A stretch of 64,000 bases of DNA from Sphagnum compactum (Eukaryota; Bryophyta; Sphagnopsida; Sphagnales), in contig OZ234502.1 of assembly GCA_965153455.1 (NCBI GenBank), forward strand, positions 3,389,267 to 3,453,266, in the 5' to 3' direction. Shown here piece by piece: positions 1-12,760 of the stretch; the stretch's first letter is position 1, and each line of letters begins with the position of its first letter. The notes below the pieces were generated by a model. The model searched no databases and was not told where the DNA came from. It was given only the letters and a program-made list of their open reading frames with translations. Made by a program: the position numbers and the translations under genes.

Positions 1-1747
1 TTCTGCTGCAGCAAGCGATACAGGCGTTGGTTGCCTTACTCCTTTTCGTTGGAAGCTCCTCCTCCTTAGACTTCCATTTTTCCCTTTCTCTTACTCTTTT
101 CAAGATTTCTTGTGTGCTTGTTTTTTCTTTTCTTTTCCAGGAGTCCTAGTGTGAGGGTGGCCAGTATTTCAATCTCTTGAAGAAGGAAAAAGTCTGGCAG
201 ATAAGAAGACAATTGTCTCAGGGATGGATTGTGGAAAGCTGGTTTTGAGTTTTGACCTGATGCCTAACTAACTGCTGTAGCTTTTGCTAATCAATATGTT
301 GAAGTCCAAAAGCAATAGAAACCTTTGGTGTGACACACTAGCTGAGGTTTAACAGCAGCAGCTGCAGCAACATGTGGCCTTCACAGTTCACATATTGCAA
401 GAAAGAGAACAAAAGTACGCATGAGTTTTGGCAAAGTTCAGATAAGGGTTTTGGAAGCATGAGATTCCAGAAAAATTGTCTCACCAAGTTGTATCTAGGA
501 TCCTGCAGGATAAAGCTGGGTCATGTGTGGTGAAGTGATTTTGTAAGCTTTGCTTCAATTGGGTCTTTGTCAATGCAATGCTAGCATTTCCACAAGCAGT
601 CAGGGACGTGGAATATGGATCTTTAGTTCCAGATACAAATTTGTGTATGATTCTTTATTTCAAGTCATATCTTGAGAGCTTTTAGAAAGTCAGATTGGGT
701 TTTGGAATATCTTGCGGCTTGAACACTACTAGCTCATGCCTCCTTGTCTTAGCATTGGGTTTTCAGCACTTAATGTTTGATTGCTTCAGATTGTTGGTAT
801 CGGGTTCCCTTGTCAAGCATGCTAAAGAAAGTTATGTTCCGAAGAATCAGGGTTAGGCTCTGAGGTTTGTTGGGGCCAATGCTTCTTCCTAAAGGAGGTG
901 TTGGTGCTTGAGTGCAGCAAAGTTCAGAGTCAGTCTTTATCAGTGTCTTCTAAATCCAATGTTCTTATTGATTGGAGCTAAGAGGGCTAATGGGTGTGGG
1001 AGGATAAGGAGAGAATTGAAAGAGAGGCCTGCATCAATGTTTCTAAATTTTCCTTTCTGTGCTCAGTTGTTAGATTTTGTCCTTGCCTTCGACCATCTGA
1101 ATCTTGAGTGAGGGTACTTGAATTACTGAATTACTGCAAAATTGGTTTTGTTTGTTTGTGGGCATGAACAGTTCACAGGGATGGGAGGGGAACATAAGAA
1201 GCAGCCATCATTGGCAGTGCAGGCAGCACAAGTGCTGGTAGCAATGGTGGTGATGGATACATGGCAGTATTTCATTCATCGCCTGATGCATGTCAACAAG
1301 TTTTTATACAAGCATATTCATTCACAGCACCACCGCCTTGTGGTACCATATGCTTTTGGTGCCCTCTATAATCACCCAGCAGAAGGTTTCTTGTTGGACA
1401 CCATTGGGGGTGCAGTGTCCTTCCTTGTGTCAGGAATGACCCCTCGCACGGCTACGTTCTTTTTCTCATTGGCTACGATGAAGACAGTGGATGACCACTG
1501 TGGGCTGTGGCTTCCAGGGAACCCATTCCAGCGCATTTTCTCCAACAATACAGCATACCATGATATTCACCATCAACTCCATGGCAACAAGTACAATTTC
1601 TCACAACCCTTCACTGTGACCTGGGATAAACTCCTTGGAACACACATGTCCTATGTTGTTCAGAAGAGAGCCAATGGTGGATTAGAAGCCAGACCAGTAA
1701 AAGTTTATGTTGAGCTGGAAGATGCCAAACCCATAAAAACTGAATAG
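1..1747 (+). CDS. SBH: Sphingoid-base C4-hydroxylase (SBH-type fatty acid hydroxylase), 3' part
   Basis: ER-membrane di-iron hydroxylase that, in this family, converts dihydrosphingosine to phytosphingosine. Proposed exons are 1-47 (truncated by the window edge) and 1172-1747, with the stop TAG at 1745-1747. The first 47 bases, read from base 3, give LLQQAIQALVALLLF, matching the hydrophobic stretch of plant SBH proteins. The last exon carries three histidine boxes in order: HRLMH, HSQHH and HDIHH, plus SBH blocks such as VDDHCGLWLPGNPF. The acceptor is the AG at 1170-1171 and reading resumes in phase 0 with TTC. An in-frame ATG at 1142 lies inside the intron and is not the real start. The donor at 48-49 (TTC/GTTGGA) is weak, so that edge is the least certain point. 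About 100 N-terminal residues lie outside the window. The family assignment is strong; the roughly 1.1 kb intron is inferred. Confidence 0.9.
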
Positions 1748-3090
1748 ATTCCCTTTCCTCATCTCCTCCGATACTGCTCAAGTCCAAAAGGGAAGTCTGC
1801 TCAATTGGACTTATTCCTAAAATCAGTTATTAAGCTCAATGACTTGTTTTGTGGTGAGTTGCTACTGAATTAGGAGAGTTGGATAGGTGAATTACATATT
1901 CCAGGCACTTAATAGTTGGGTTATGAGCTTTCGGAGATTCCCAAAGAAAAGCCACTAATACCTGTCTTGAATCAGGTTACGTTGTGAGACACTTTGAATC
2001 AAATATGATCATGGAATCTGTACAGAGGGGTGATAAATAGCATCTGTGTGGTCCGGAAAACGCACTTCTGGGCTTGTGCCTCACCAGGGCATATTACCTA
2101 CTCATGTTTGGAGTGTGCTGTGTATGTACCTACCTATCCATGAGAGCTCTTCACTTAGGTGCTATCAAGGTTCTGACTTTTTGGAGGTTGTAATCTACAG
2201 AGCCTTTTCAGCAAATCATTTTTCACAGGTTGAGAAGCTAGTGTAAGGGATAACAAATGTTGACTGGTTCTTCTTGGGTTTGGGCCCGTACTTCTGGTCC
2301 TAGAGAATTCCCACTGTACTTCCGGGTGATCCTGAACCATCAACAAAAACGAAACACAGGTATCAAGTTTCTGACTCATTCGAGGTTGTAATATCTACAG
2401 AAGTCTTTTTTTTCAGCAAATCATTTTTACAGGTTGAGAAGCTAGTTTAAGGGATAACCAATGTTCGCTGGTTCTGGGTTGTGGGCCAGTTCTGGTCCCT
2501 AAGTTCCTGATGTGGTTCCGGGGATCCTGGCCCACATATGGTACATTCTGGAAACATCAGTAGAATATCACAGGATAGGTGGGACCAGTGTTTGGTCCGA
2601 AAGGAAATTGGAATTTGGAACTTTGCTGCAGCTCTTTATTATTATTGTTAGAGTGGGTGTGTGATTCTGGGCAGCAAGGTAGTACATTTTTGTTCTATAG
2701 AAAGCTCACATGTTGAGGCTGTAGTGCTCTGTCAAGTGTCAATTTGTGAGTAGTTTATAACTTATAACAACACATGATACCTACACAATCTCCAATCACA
2801 GTTCGTATTGTGTAAAGTGCTGGTGGGAACCAGATTCTAAAACCAGATTTGGTTTTGGACTTGCCTGAAGACCTGATGGACTTCCTGGGACTTTTTTGGA
2901 AGAATAAAAGCAGGAACCAGAACCGTCTCTCTCGGGTGCTGGTTCTACACAGAAATGAAACCAGGTACTTGGTTCCAGCTCCCATTCTTTCAACAAAAGA
3001 AATTCCAGTTCAGTTTCTGAATATTAGATCCAGTTCTGCTGGTCCAATTCTTACTAACCCTAGTTTTTTTTTTTTTTTTTTAAATTTTTA
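1748..3090. other. 3' flank of the hydroxylase gene, repeat-rich, no gene seen
   Basis: Presumed 3' UTR and downstream spacer. It holds the tandem duplication listed separately and many copies of words such as GGTTCCAG, CCAGTTCTGG and GGAACCAG (about 2260-3060). A poly-T run at 3064-3080 ends the word-rich part. Short open frames here lack any recognisable protein feature. Confidence 0.6.
2167..2505. repeat. Tandem duplication, about 197 bp unit, two diverged copies
   Basis: The segment from about 2167 (TTCTGACTTTTTGGAGGTTG) recurs from about 2363 (TTCTGACTCATTCGAGGTTG). Both copies continue through CAGCAAATCATTTTT, ACAGGTTGAGAAGCTAGT and TAAGGGATAAC. The copies differ by several substitutions and small indels, so the duplication is old. 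Confidence 0.85.
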
Positions 3091-6000
3091 AAAATTTTCC
3101 AAAACCATGTATCTCTCAGTTCTATCAGGTTTTGATTCCACATACATTTTCCCTTTTGGTCTCTTTTATAGGGAATTGACAAAGTCCAAGTTCCTTAAAG
3201 GGTATTCCAAACTCTTTAAGAACAAATTGGCAAGTTTGGTAGTGTAGTACATACTCATTGCACACATTCTTGTTTTCTTCTTTGGATTTCTCCAATCTTG
3301 TCTTTTCTCTAGATTTATCCACACTTTTCCTTCAAATTTCCCTTTCCAAGTGGAAGCTAAAGATCATAAAGTTAAGACCTAAAGATTATAAATTAAATAT
3401 TAGAATGCATTCCATAATTTTAAAAATTATATATATATATATATATATGATACATGTTCACCTTTTTTTTTACCATTATTTTTCGATGTGCTTAGAACAC
3501 TTCCGTTTCAAAGTGAAATACTTAATCATTTTTAGTAACACTACTACTTTATTATAAAATTATAAAATTGATGTTTTTCCCCCTAGCCATGGGGTTCTAG
3601 TACAAATGGCTAATTCATTCATTTTTAATTTTTAAAAATATATCTTGTGGCTCAAACAAAAAATTGGATTTCTATTGTTTTTCCATTTTTCTAAAGCAAG
3701 AAGTAGGTGGCAAACATCACAAGGTAGATTTATCATTTATTGGTAGCAATTTTTATAACTCTTAAAATAAAAATATCCAATTTTTTCTTCAAACCACAAT
3801 AAGGTGACTACAAATTGCCCCCAAACTAAGAAGGCAATTGAAAAGTGGTGATATTTTCGAGTCAAAAATCAATTTTCCTCACTTTTTGTAAAACATCATG
3901 ACATCTATGACAAACCTTTTCTTTTTCTTTTTCCAAAATGTAAAAATTCACCATAAAAAACATCGAATGTTATGGTTCATGAATGTGATCGATTACATGA
4001 TGTGAAAATGTGTTTAAACTAGATGTGTGAATTGATCTCTCAATAATGGCATGTCAAGATATTCTTAATTTGGATCATGTGTAAATCAAGGTTAGGGAAA
4101 GGGGACAATTTTTTTTAAATATTTAGAAAAAATATAGGGCCCTATATATTGGTTGTTTGGTAAAAATTATAATTGAATTAGTTCTATAATACAGTTATGT
4201 TCATTTTGAAAGTTGAAATATAATTAATACAAGATATACGTCAATTCACAATATTAGAAGAAAAAATATGTTATAAATATTTAAAATATTTATTGTTCAT
4301 AGGTTCAATCAATAAACTCACGGTCTCTTGCATTGTTTTTCATTTGTCTATTAAATCTTGCATATTCTACTTATCATAAATGAAAGTTTTGTCAAATTGG
4401 TGATTTTTTTTTAGAAAGCAAGTTTGTGTAACCTTGTCCTAAGATGATAATTGTATTTCAATTAATGTGGAGTTCTCCCCTTTGGCCCATCTACATCGGT
4501 GAAAGGAAAACAACATTTGCCAAAGCATATGGGATTTTTAAAAAAGGTGATATTGGGAACATGTTGAGAAACATAATGAAAACATGGGGAACAAGTTGGG
4601 AATGGGACGGGGACCCATTTGAGAACCTGATGAGAACACATTGGGAACAAATTGAAAATGAAAAAAACCCTCCTTACATTCCTATTTCCTTCCTATATCA
4701 ACTTCTCTCGAGTTTGAGAATGCTTGCAAATATTGACTTTTCAATTATCATGTGTCTCTTTAGGACTCTAGATCAATTGTTTTTAAAAAATATATATATC
4801 ACCAAATTTTGACATGGAAAATATGATTTCGACCCATGCAAAGGATTTTGCATGAAAAAAAATGATCCAAATTTGCTAGATTTTGAATTTTTTTTTCAAA
4901 TCATTAATTTTTTAATGATAAGTTCTAGTATGTAGCCAAGAATATAGAAGGATTTTGTTTGTTTTTCTACTTTCATATTAGTATGTACTCAAATCTAAAT
5001 CATCTTATGGACGACAACATCACAAAATTGAAAGGAAAAAAACCATGCTCTAGATGGTTATTGAAATACAAACCTTTGATTCCTAAGTTGGGAAAAAATA
5101 GCTTTTCCGAAGATGAAAGAAACAATCACATGAAAAAGTTGCCAAATGTCATTTTGGGATGGGAAAGGAAAAAAGTAAGGGGAGGGTGAAAGTTGAGGAA
5201 AAGGGTACATGGGAAAAATAAAATGGATGTTGGAAATGAAGAAGCAATTGCAAGTAAATGACATTCAACAATATGGAGGAAGTAAAACCTCAAATAAACA
5301 TCAACAAATGAAGTATACAAAATGCATGAAACATTGTTCATGGATGCAAGCAACCAAAATAATGAAATTATCTGTAGATGGATGAAATATGACCCATATT
5401 GATTGTATCAATTTGTTGGATGAAAACTTCATACAAATCAACTTTTGCTCTTCGTAAGAGTAGTTGAAAAACCTTCTTTCAGCTACACACCCACATTTGG
5501 AACCCATTTCCCAGTCATGATAAGACTTCAATGGTCGCAAGCTCGTCAAGAAATGTGTTTTGAACCAATACGATTTTCAATTGTGAAAGACAATGGCACG
5601 GTGATCACTCACTTTCGATTGTTATTTGTTTGCATTGAACTGGACAAGCAAGGCAACTGAACTTGGTGGCTCGTTGCTATAGCAAGTGATTTGGCACTTG
5701 TTTGTTTCCACCAAATACACACCAAATTTTAAGCATTGCGAAGGTTAATCTTGATGCACGCCTATGCTATTGGGGTTAATGATTGTCATCAATTACACTC
5801 GGTATGAAGAGGGAGAATCCACCCAACTCAAGCTAGAGTGTCCTTCTTCATGAATTTTGTTCCCATGTTTTTAGATTTTTGTCCTTGCACCTAGGAAATT
5901 GGTACATGCCAAACCCCTATATTTCTTCTTAACTTAATCCTGCTTGAATTGGTCACATGCCCAAGGTTAAGCTTGCAAATTCTCCCCACAAAAGGTTCAG

Positions 6001-7300
6001 TGTCGTCATCCCAATGTCATGAGGAAGCCATTGTTGATTCTTTCTCATCACATGTGAAATTAGTTGATCTCCACAAAACACCTCATTGTTTTGTGTTCAC
6101 ATATTGTGTGCTTATTTTTGCTCGCTTGCAATACTTATGATATTCAACATTTGAGTAGAAGGATAAGCATGTGTTTCTGGAGGTAACAAATGGGGGGGAC
6201 GATGGCAAAGTGGCCATGCATGGAAGGGTATTGGGTGGAAAGATCTTTGGATGAAGATTGTAGTAGGAGTTGAGGATGATTTCCAATATCAAGGTGGTAC
6301 GAGTTTCACAAAATTGAGCCCGGTAAATTCTGAACCTGGAGTTGTGACAATTTTAATGCAAAACTTGCCACCCACATGAAAGTGTAGATTGGGACCAAAA
6401 TTGGCTTTTACAAAGCATGGAGGTAAATATGCAAAATGCCTTTCAATACACAACTGCAATCACTCCAAACCAACAAAGTCTCATCACCAATTCATCACCA
6501 CAGTCTCACCCTTGTTCAGAATTATTGAAGGGAGGCCCAAAACCAATAATTTGGCTTCAGACTACAATAACACAAAATGTGAAAAGCTACATGCTATCTT
6601 CCTGCAACCGCAGAATTCCTTCCATTGGCATAAAAGCATTCTAATTGCAGCAGAACAGCCATAATGAGCATATAAACAAAATTATTTTTAACATTGATGA
6701 AAAGCTTTGTGTCAACTTTGTGATTCCGAGAACTCAATTAGAGAAAGGTTAACTTCAGGCTAACTTTTCTATCAAGAGAAAGCTGAAGTGTAGAAGGCCA
6801 CAGTTGACACAATTGGAAAAGAGGGATCTCCACTACAAAGAAGACAAATTGAACACAAAATTGATAACAAAAATAAACCATCCACACACTGTGACAAAAG
6901 TTAACAATGGGTCAACTTATCCTGGCCTTCATGTAATGGCTCCTAAGCATGTAACGCCACATTGACGATTCATGCACATAAAATCTTTGACACAATATGA
7001 CTGAACAAACTGTACAAGTAGTCAAAAGTAAATGCGTGAAATTTGCACAGCTGATAGAGACAGGATGTAGTCTAACCTTCTGGTTCACTCTCCTCTCCAC
7101 TCCAGGTACCCATATGAGCATCTCACCACCAGCAGATTCAAAATCTGAATCCTACCACAATGAGCCAGCAGAGATCCACTAGATCTTGGCAAACAGGTTC
7201 ATGAACAGTGATCAAATTGGCACCTTTCAAGGTCAATGTAACCTGAACACATGATTATCTTTCGAAGAGAAGGGAAGAGAAGTCAGATGAGAAACTATTG
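3091..7300. other. AT-rich gene-free spacer
   Basis: No exon chain or recognisable protein was found on either strand. The stretch has an AT dinucleotide run (3429-3448), poly-A/T tracts and a fragment of the TTCCCAATGTG-rich dispersed family in reverse orientation (4545-4660). The 5500-6300 part is less AT-rich and could be decayed element DNA, but I recognise nothing in it. Confidence 0.55.
4545..4660 (-). repeat. Fragment of TTCCCAATGTG-rich dispersed repeat (reverse orientation)
   Basis: Repeated phrases such as TTGGGAACAAGTTGGGAA and GAGAACACATTGGGAACAA are reverse complements of the words at 25490-25590, 30340-30680 and 61800-61830. This one lacks the longer shared flank seen in the other copies. 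Confidence 0.5.
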
Positions 7301-7338
7301 GACCCGTTTTATCCTTTCATGTCCTTGCAATGTTTATC

Positions 7339-7366
7339 CAATCCCTAAACCCTAAACCCTAACTAG
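7339..7366. repeat. Interstitial plant telomere-type repeat
   Basis: About three tandem CCCTAAA units (TTTAGGG on the other strand) lie about 200 bp downstream of the lipase stop codon. This is too short to be a former chromosome end. Confidence 0.7.
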
Positions 7367-7565
7367 TTGCTACATTAAACCTGCAACATATTGATGATAC
7401 AGGAAGAACAGGTAGAATCAGCATTAACGGGCTGTAATTGAGAGCACATCCAGGGTTCAGGGGGGAGGGAGCAAGAATCCAGAGCACGCAGATCAGAGAC
7501 AAGCTCTTGCTCTTGTTGCAATGATCTTGCAAGATCAGCATTGAGTATGTTGGTGGCTGTTGATG

Positions 7566-10500
7566 CTATGGAAGTTTGCTCCATTCCAATGCATCTGTGA
7601 TTCCCTTGACATAAGAGCCGCAGTAATGGTCAGAGAGAATAGTGGATGATAGCACAATTCGGCCAAACCTTGAGTTTGGGTCCTTTCCTTTGACAACTGT
7701 ATGCCGGACAGAATCCTTTGGATCGCTTGGTTCAGGAAGGGAGCCCAAGATATCTGGCCTTTTCTCCCCTGGTTGTAGAGGTTGGCATATGATGTGGTAG
7801 AGGATTCCAGGGACAAACAGTCGACTTTGTTTGAATTGTTCTCTGCTATCTGATGAGGTTTCTGCCGAGACTTTAGTTGCATTGAGATCAGCTGCCAACG
7901 CTGCCACTGCTGCGCCTTCATTCCCTTTCTTGCTATTCCGTTCATGAATTTCTGCCAATGACTTGTTCACATCCTGTGCTACTGCTCCACCCAAGAATCC
8001 CACAACAAGCCAATAAAGCTCTTGTAGATTAGAGGTACATCAAAGCAGCATCACTTCATTGATCCCCAAATAAAGAGGCAGTCTTGGTAGCTTGGCATTC
8101 TATATTGTGCAACCTCCAAATGAGCATTGTCTGCTCTTTGGCTTTAGGGTTGTCCAAATGAGAAGGGGTTGATGGAAAATACACCTTTATTTGAAGCAGC
8201 AGTGAAAAACTGGCTGGCAGCATCAGCTCCAAGTGAAAGCCAGCTGCTGGTGGCACCTTTTGGAGAAGATGCAGTTGTGCCCGACTTTACACCAGTGATC
8301 CTGGAGACAAGAGCAGATCCAGCATCTAAGAAGGCACTGTAGCCCTGCTCCTTAACTTTGTTGTACACCTGTATAGTTCCCGGGGGAAGCTCCACTTGCT
8401 CGAGTTGATCACATGTGGCCTTCACAATATCAGCAACCTTCCTTTGCATTGTCCCATCCTTGAATGCTTGGTTCCTGTCAGATATGTTAAAACTCAATTG
8501 GCCATTTGTATTGACAGCCTGAAAATGTGTTGACAGCACAAACTGTTACATGTGGTAAATGCACTGCTGCAGAACCAGAAGTGCCTTTTGAGTCACCACT
8601 CTTCCAACAACACAAAAACACACATTGCATTCCACAAATCCAGTCCTCATTTTTACCCAAACCTGTGAACTTTCCAATATAATCCCTGTTTTTTCTGATT
8701 TCTGGATGTATGTCTTATGTCATAAGAATGAAGGAAACCATCATGGAAAGTACGACAACAATCTCCATCTTTGCCACTACCACTGGCATGAGAATTTCAA
8801 CAAACAGAAAATTCTACAAATCCAGATGTTATTTTCCCAATGCAGATTTCTTGTCCCTACTTGCACAGCTTAGTTTTGCATAACATACTTGAGGGATGGA
8901 GGACAAGGTTCAAAAGAGGAAAAATAAAGTTCACCATTCTGTTTGCACTATCTCTGAGCGCAAATCCTCCAATGCAGCAGGGCTGACCCGTGACACCACA
9001 TCATCCTGCAGAGACCCAACTCCACATTTCAGACCTGCCACTTTAGCTGACTTGCAAAGCTTTGGGAGTTTAGGGTTACCAGGAATGGCAGAGCTACTAC
9101 CAAATCCAACAGTGCCTTTTAACTTTCTCTATCTAAAAATCAAATACATGTGCTTGGTGCAGCAGACCTGTAAGAATAGTGACATCCAGAAGAAAGCTGG
9201 GAGGACAAAGCTTGTGAAGGATTAAGAAGAGTATGAAGGAAGAAGTACCTGAAACACCACATTGTTGGCAAAGCTGGCTGCCAATGCAAGATTACGATCC
9301 ACGCATGGGGGACACCCAAATCCCCAAAAACTGATCCTTCCTGGTGCAATACCTATTGTCGTTGAGACTGCTCCAGTTTGAGTCTGAGCTGACTCTTGTA
9401 GGAGCATAGCCAACAAGACGCCTGTACCGGCTCCCAGTGAGTGCCCCGTTATCACCAACCGGTAGCCCTAATGCATATCACCCCAAATTGTGTGTTTTTT
9501 TCTGAGGTTGAGTTCAGAGACGTAAGCCATTTGCACAAAAATCACAACTCCTTAATACTGAGATCAACAACAATGGTCCCTCCCTAACACAGCTCAAAAA
9601 ATCAGGATTCATCATAAAATTTGAACCCTTGAAGAGAAAGTTTGTGGGCAGGGCAGACACGCACAGGATAGGATTCAAAGCACTTGCGCAATGATTCGCC
9701 TTCATTTTGCAAGAGCCATTTTGCTGCTGCCAGCATTCCTGAATGGGCATACCTGTAACTCAAAAAACTAAATGATTATTACCCAACTTTTTTGAAGCTA
9801 ATCTGTTTTGACGGTGAGTCTTTTTTCAGATGTACTTCCGTTGCAGTAGCAGAAGCAAAATAGGCTTGTCATTCTTACCCTCCTTCAAAAAGCTCACTAT
9901 GAGCATTCAGATCTGTTATAGCATCTGTAGCAGTATCTGTCCCTCGAATGCCCATAACAACACTGTGATCTTGATGATACAATGCTATGTAGAATGCAGG
10001 CTTCAGTGCAGCTGACAAGGTCTCCATTCTCACCAAATCATGGTCATGGATCTGGTCACTCCCAGAATATGAAATTCAGAAAAACCCACAATACCAAATT
10101 CAGCACAATTCACAGGAATGTGCATGATTCCTGGTTTGTAATCTTGCCAACCATGTGCCTACTGAAGCAATTCACTTCTTCCATCTAAGGACCCCATGGA
10201 TAAAACCCTGGAAGACCAAGAGACCCAACTGAAGCCCTAACACAATTTGTCTTCTTTTGTAAATGCCAAAATCCAAATGTGTACCTTCATTGCTTTGGCA
10301 AGTGAGGACTTGTCTCCTTCGTATGCAGCTTCTGCCCAATGAAGCCACTGCAACATGGTCTCCAATTCACCTCTGCAGTAGTCAAATAGAGAAAAAGAAA
10401 ACACAGTTCAAAATGCAGAAATAAAAAAGGCCGATGAGCTCAGTTATTCAGAAAAGATTGCAGAGAGAAGAAGGGATACAAATTGAGGAAAAGGAAAAAG

Positions 10501-11179
10501 TGAACCATTTTTTGCAAATTTTTGCAAGTTGAAAACAAGGGAGGAAAATTGGAACATTTGTGGATTGATTTTTTACACGAAATACCTTCCAAGAAATTTG
10601 ATTCTCCATGAAGTGAAAGGGATGGCAAAAGAAAATGATCAGGAAGGAACCTTACCGGGATGTGACAGGATCACCTGCAATGGTGTCATGGGCACCCTCT
10701 AGGGCATGACGAGCCGAGAGCTTGTAGAGGCCAAGAGTGTAATCAGCCATGTTCCACGTACTCATGCCTGATGAACAATGCAGCATACTTGCTGCCATTG
10801 CTGTCAACGTTTTGTCCATCTCTGAGCACTCAAAATGACGCTCGTCCTAAAATTGCAGATCTGTCCTTAGCAGCAGAGAAGGATTCAGAACCTTCAAGAA
10901 ATAAATATAGGGTTTGCAAACACATCCAAAGTAAAAAGATTGGTGTTTGTTGCTGATTGATTCTGATTCCCACAAGATGGGTGCACAAGATTGGCTTTTT
11001 TCAAATTGAAGAATTATTCTATCTCCTGCACCACAAAGCAAAAGTAGAAGAAAAAGTGTCAACAAAAAAATCAGAAAAACTAAATCAAAAGAAAAGGAAA
11101 AAAAATCCAATAAGGAAAAAGGGGGGAAGACCTCAGCTTCTCTAGGGTTTCCACATAGGTACTGATCTGCAGCTTGATT
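7566..11179 (-). CDS. Class-3 lipase (diacylglycerol-lipase-like alpha/beta hydrolase)
   Basis: Likely hydrolyses acylglycerol or phospholipid ester bonds. Exons read on the minus strand: 11179-11132, 10846-10656, 10372-10285, 10000-9879, 9752-9665, 9467-9249, 9005-8935, 8474-8185 and 7981-7566. All junctions keep phase, and the stop is at 7566-7568. The nucleophile elbow is GHSLGAG, preceded by YRLVIT. An oxyanion-type IRGT motif lies upstream, the candidate acid Asp is in CPPCVD, and the candidate His is in ILSDHYCGSYV near the C-terminus; these match the Ser-Asp-His order of class-3 lipases. The first Met in the second listed exon (10817-10819) would give 485 residues. The 48-bp exon at 11132-11179 is open in the same frame, so the true start may lie farther upstream (a possible exon ends at 11386), and I could not fix it. 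The roughly 200 residues after the elbow region are polar and not a known domain to me. The family call is strong; the substrate is inferred. Confidence 0.85.
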
Positions 11180-12760
11180 CTACAAGAGAAAAAACACAAC
11201 TGTAACAATGACCCAACAAACAATTTCCTGTACACAAACAAAAGAATGCGTCGCCCCTGTCGAATCTAAAGCAAGTCTCAAAATCCAAGCAAACCCTAAC
11301 CCTAATGCCAAGAATACAAAAACCAAAGAGATTGAACGAGAGAGAGAGAGAGAACAGACATCAGATTGTTACAAAAGAAAATCACCTCAAGGGGGGCCTT
11401 TGTTTCTTGACTACTTTTATTGTTGTGTGGAGCTATAAGTAATCAACTAAAGAGGATCCAGGAAAAGCTGCCTAAGCTTGCATCGTCTTCATCATCAAAC
11501 AAAGAAGCACCTCTCTTGCTTGGCACTAAACTTAAGCTAGCTACAACTACTACTCATGTCCTGAAAATAACCAAGACCCATCGCACAAAAAACACTTTGC
11601 AACAAAGCCATGAGATGAAGATGATGATGCAATTACTTACCTTATTGACTTATGCCAAGAAGCTGAGGTTGCGGCATTCACAAGCAGCCTTGGTCTGTGA
11701 TTAGCTAAGCAAACAAGGTGATTAATTAGCGATAAGTATAGTAATTAAGTTATGGGCCCGGGTGTTTTATAGTCTCCTCTTCAGCCTCCATCTATGAGCT
11801 ACGAGGTTCGAACCCAATCATGGGACAAGGCAGTTGCTGCTCCTGTTACTTGAATCTCATCACATGCATCCACAATCTCTTCACCTTCAGCTTCTTCTTC
11901 CACAATTTCTCCACAAAATTTGCTTAGCAATTGGGCCACATGATCTTCGTGACGACTTCAGAACCAGCTTCCAGCAAGAGGCCGGTGCACAGCAGGGCAG
12001 GTTGCTCGGTCCGGTTGGTCCAGTTGGTCCAGTTAATCCAGTTCCAGTAGGACAATCTGGTTTGCACGGACCGGTTGGTTCAGATCCACTACGAAAGAGT
12101 CCGGCTGCACGGTCCGGTTGGTACGATTCCAGTGGCTTCAGGGTCTGGTTTCAGGGTCCAGTTCCAGTAGTGTTAGCCCGGTTCCAGTAGGAGAAGTTAT
12201 ATGAGGAGTCCGGTGCAAGAGAGGGAGGGGATGGTCCGGTTCCAGTAGAATATAGTCCAGTTCTGGTTTAAGGAGGAGTCGGAATATGTATGTGGTCTGA
12301 TTAATCGAAAATTAGACAAATGACAAACTTTCATCCATAAACACGATTTTCATCATTCACTCATTTTCAATACCCCAGTTATATTTCATCCAAATGTAGT
12401 AATCTATCTTTCATTCTCATTTTGGTCCAACTTCATCCACATTGTGATCAACTTCATCCATGTTGTCAGAGTTCATCCATGTAAAGCAGGGTTCAATTGC
12501 TACATCCATCCATTGCACCCAAGGTCTAGCTGAAATTCTACCAGCAACTTTCAGGCATTCCTCACTTGCACCGATTTTCTTGTATTTTAGGAACAAACTT
12601 GGAACAAACTTGCACTTCACACTACCAGTGATGATCAAACTGACATGATACAGTCAGAAAATTAAATTTAAAAATAATTTAGGCAATGACTCCAAGCATA
12701 TTTCTTCATAGTCTTGTGTGCATCATCAATTAGCGTTTTCTGTTTTTCTCATATCCTTGA
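11180..12760. other. Upstream region of the lipase gene, with low-complexity arrays
   Basis: Contains a (GA)n tract at 11336-11352, a possible small upstream lipase exon with donor after 11386, and a stretch (11460-11560) whose minus strand reads an acidic open segment, GASLFDDEDDASLGSFSW, that I could not join in phase to the gene. A B-box-like GGTTCGAACCC lies at 11806-11816. The GGTTCCAGT word array is listed separately. Confidence 0.5.
11985..12275. repeat. CCGGTTGGTCCAGT / GGTTCCAGTAG word array
   Basis: A low-complexity stretch built from short words: CCGGTTGGT, CCAGTTGGT, GTTCCAGTAG and GGTCCGGTT, each repeated several times with irregular spacing. Related words occur at 2260-3060. 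It gives no convincing protein, although the plus frame reads Gly-Pro-Val repeats. Confidence 0.7.

Noticed and set aside
1142-1171. In-frame ATG as the true start of the hydroxylase
   Set aside because: A strong acceptor lies at 1170-1171 and the preceding hydrophobic exon end is readable at 1-47, so this ATG is intronic.
11806-11816. tRNA gene at the B-box GGTTCGAACCC
   Set aside because: The flanking bases cannot form T-stem, anticodon stem or acceptor stem; at best a SINE remnant.
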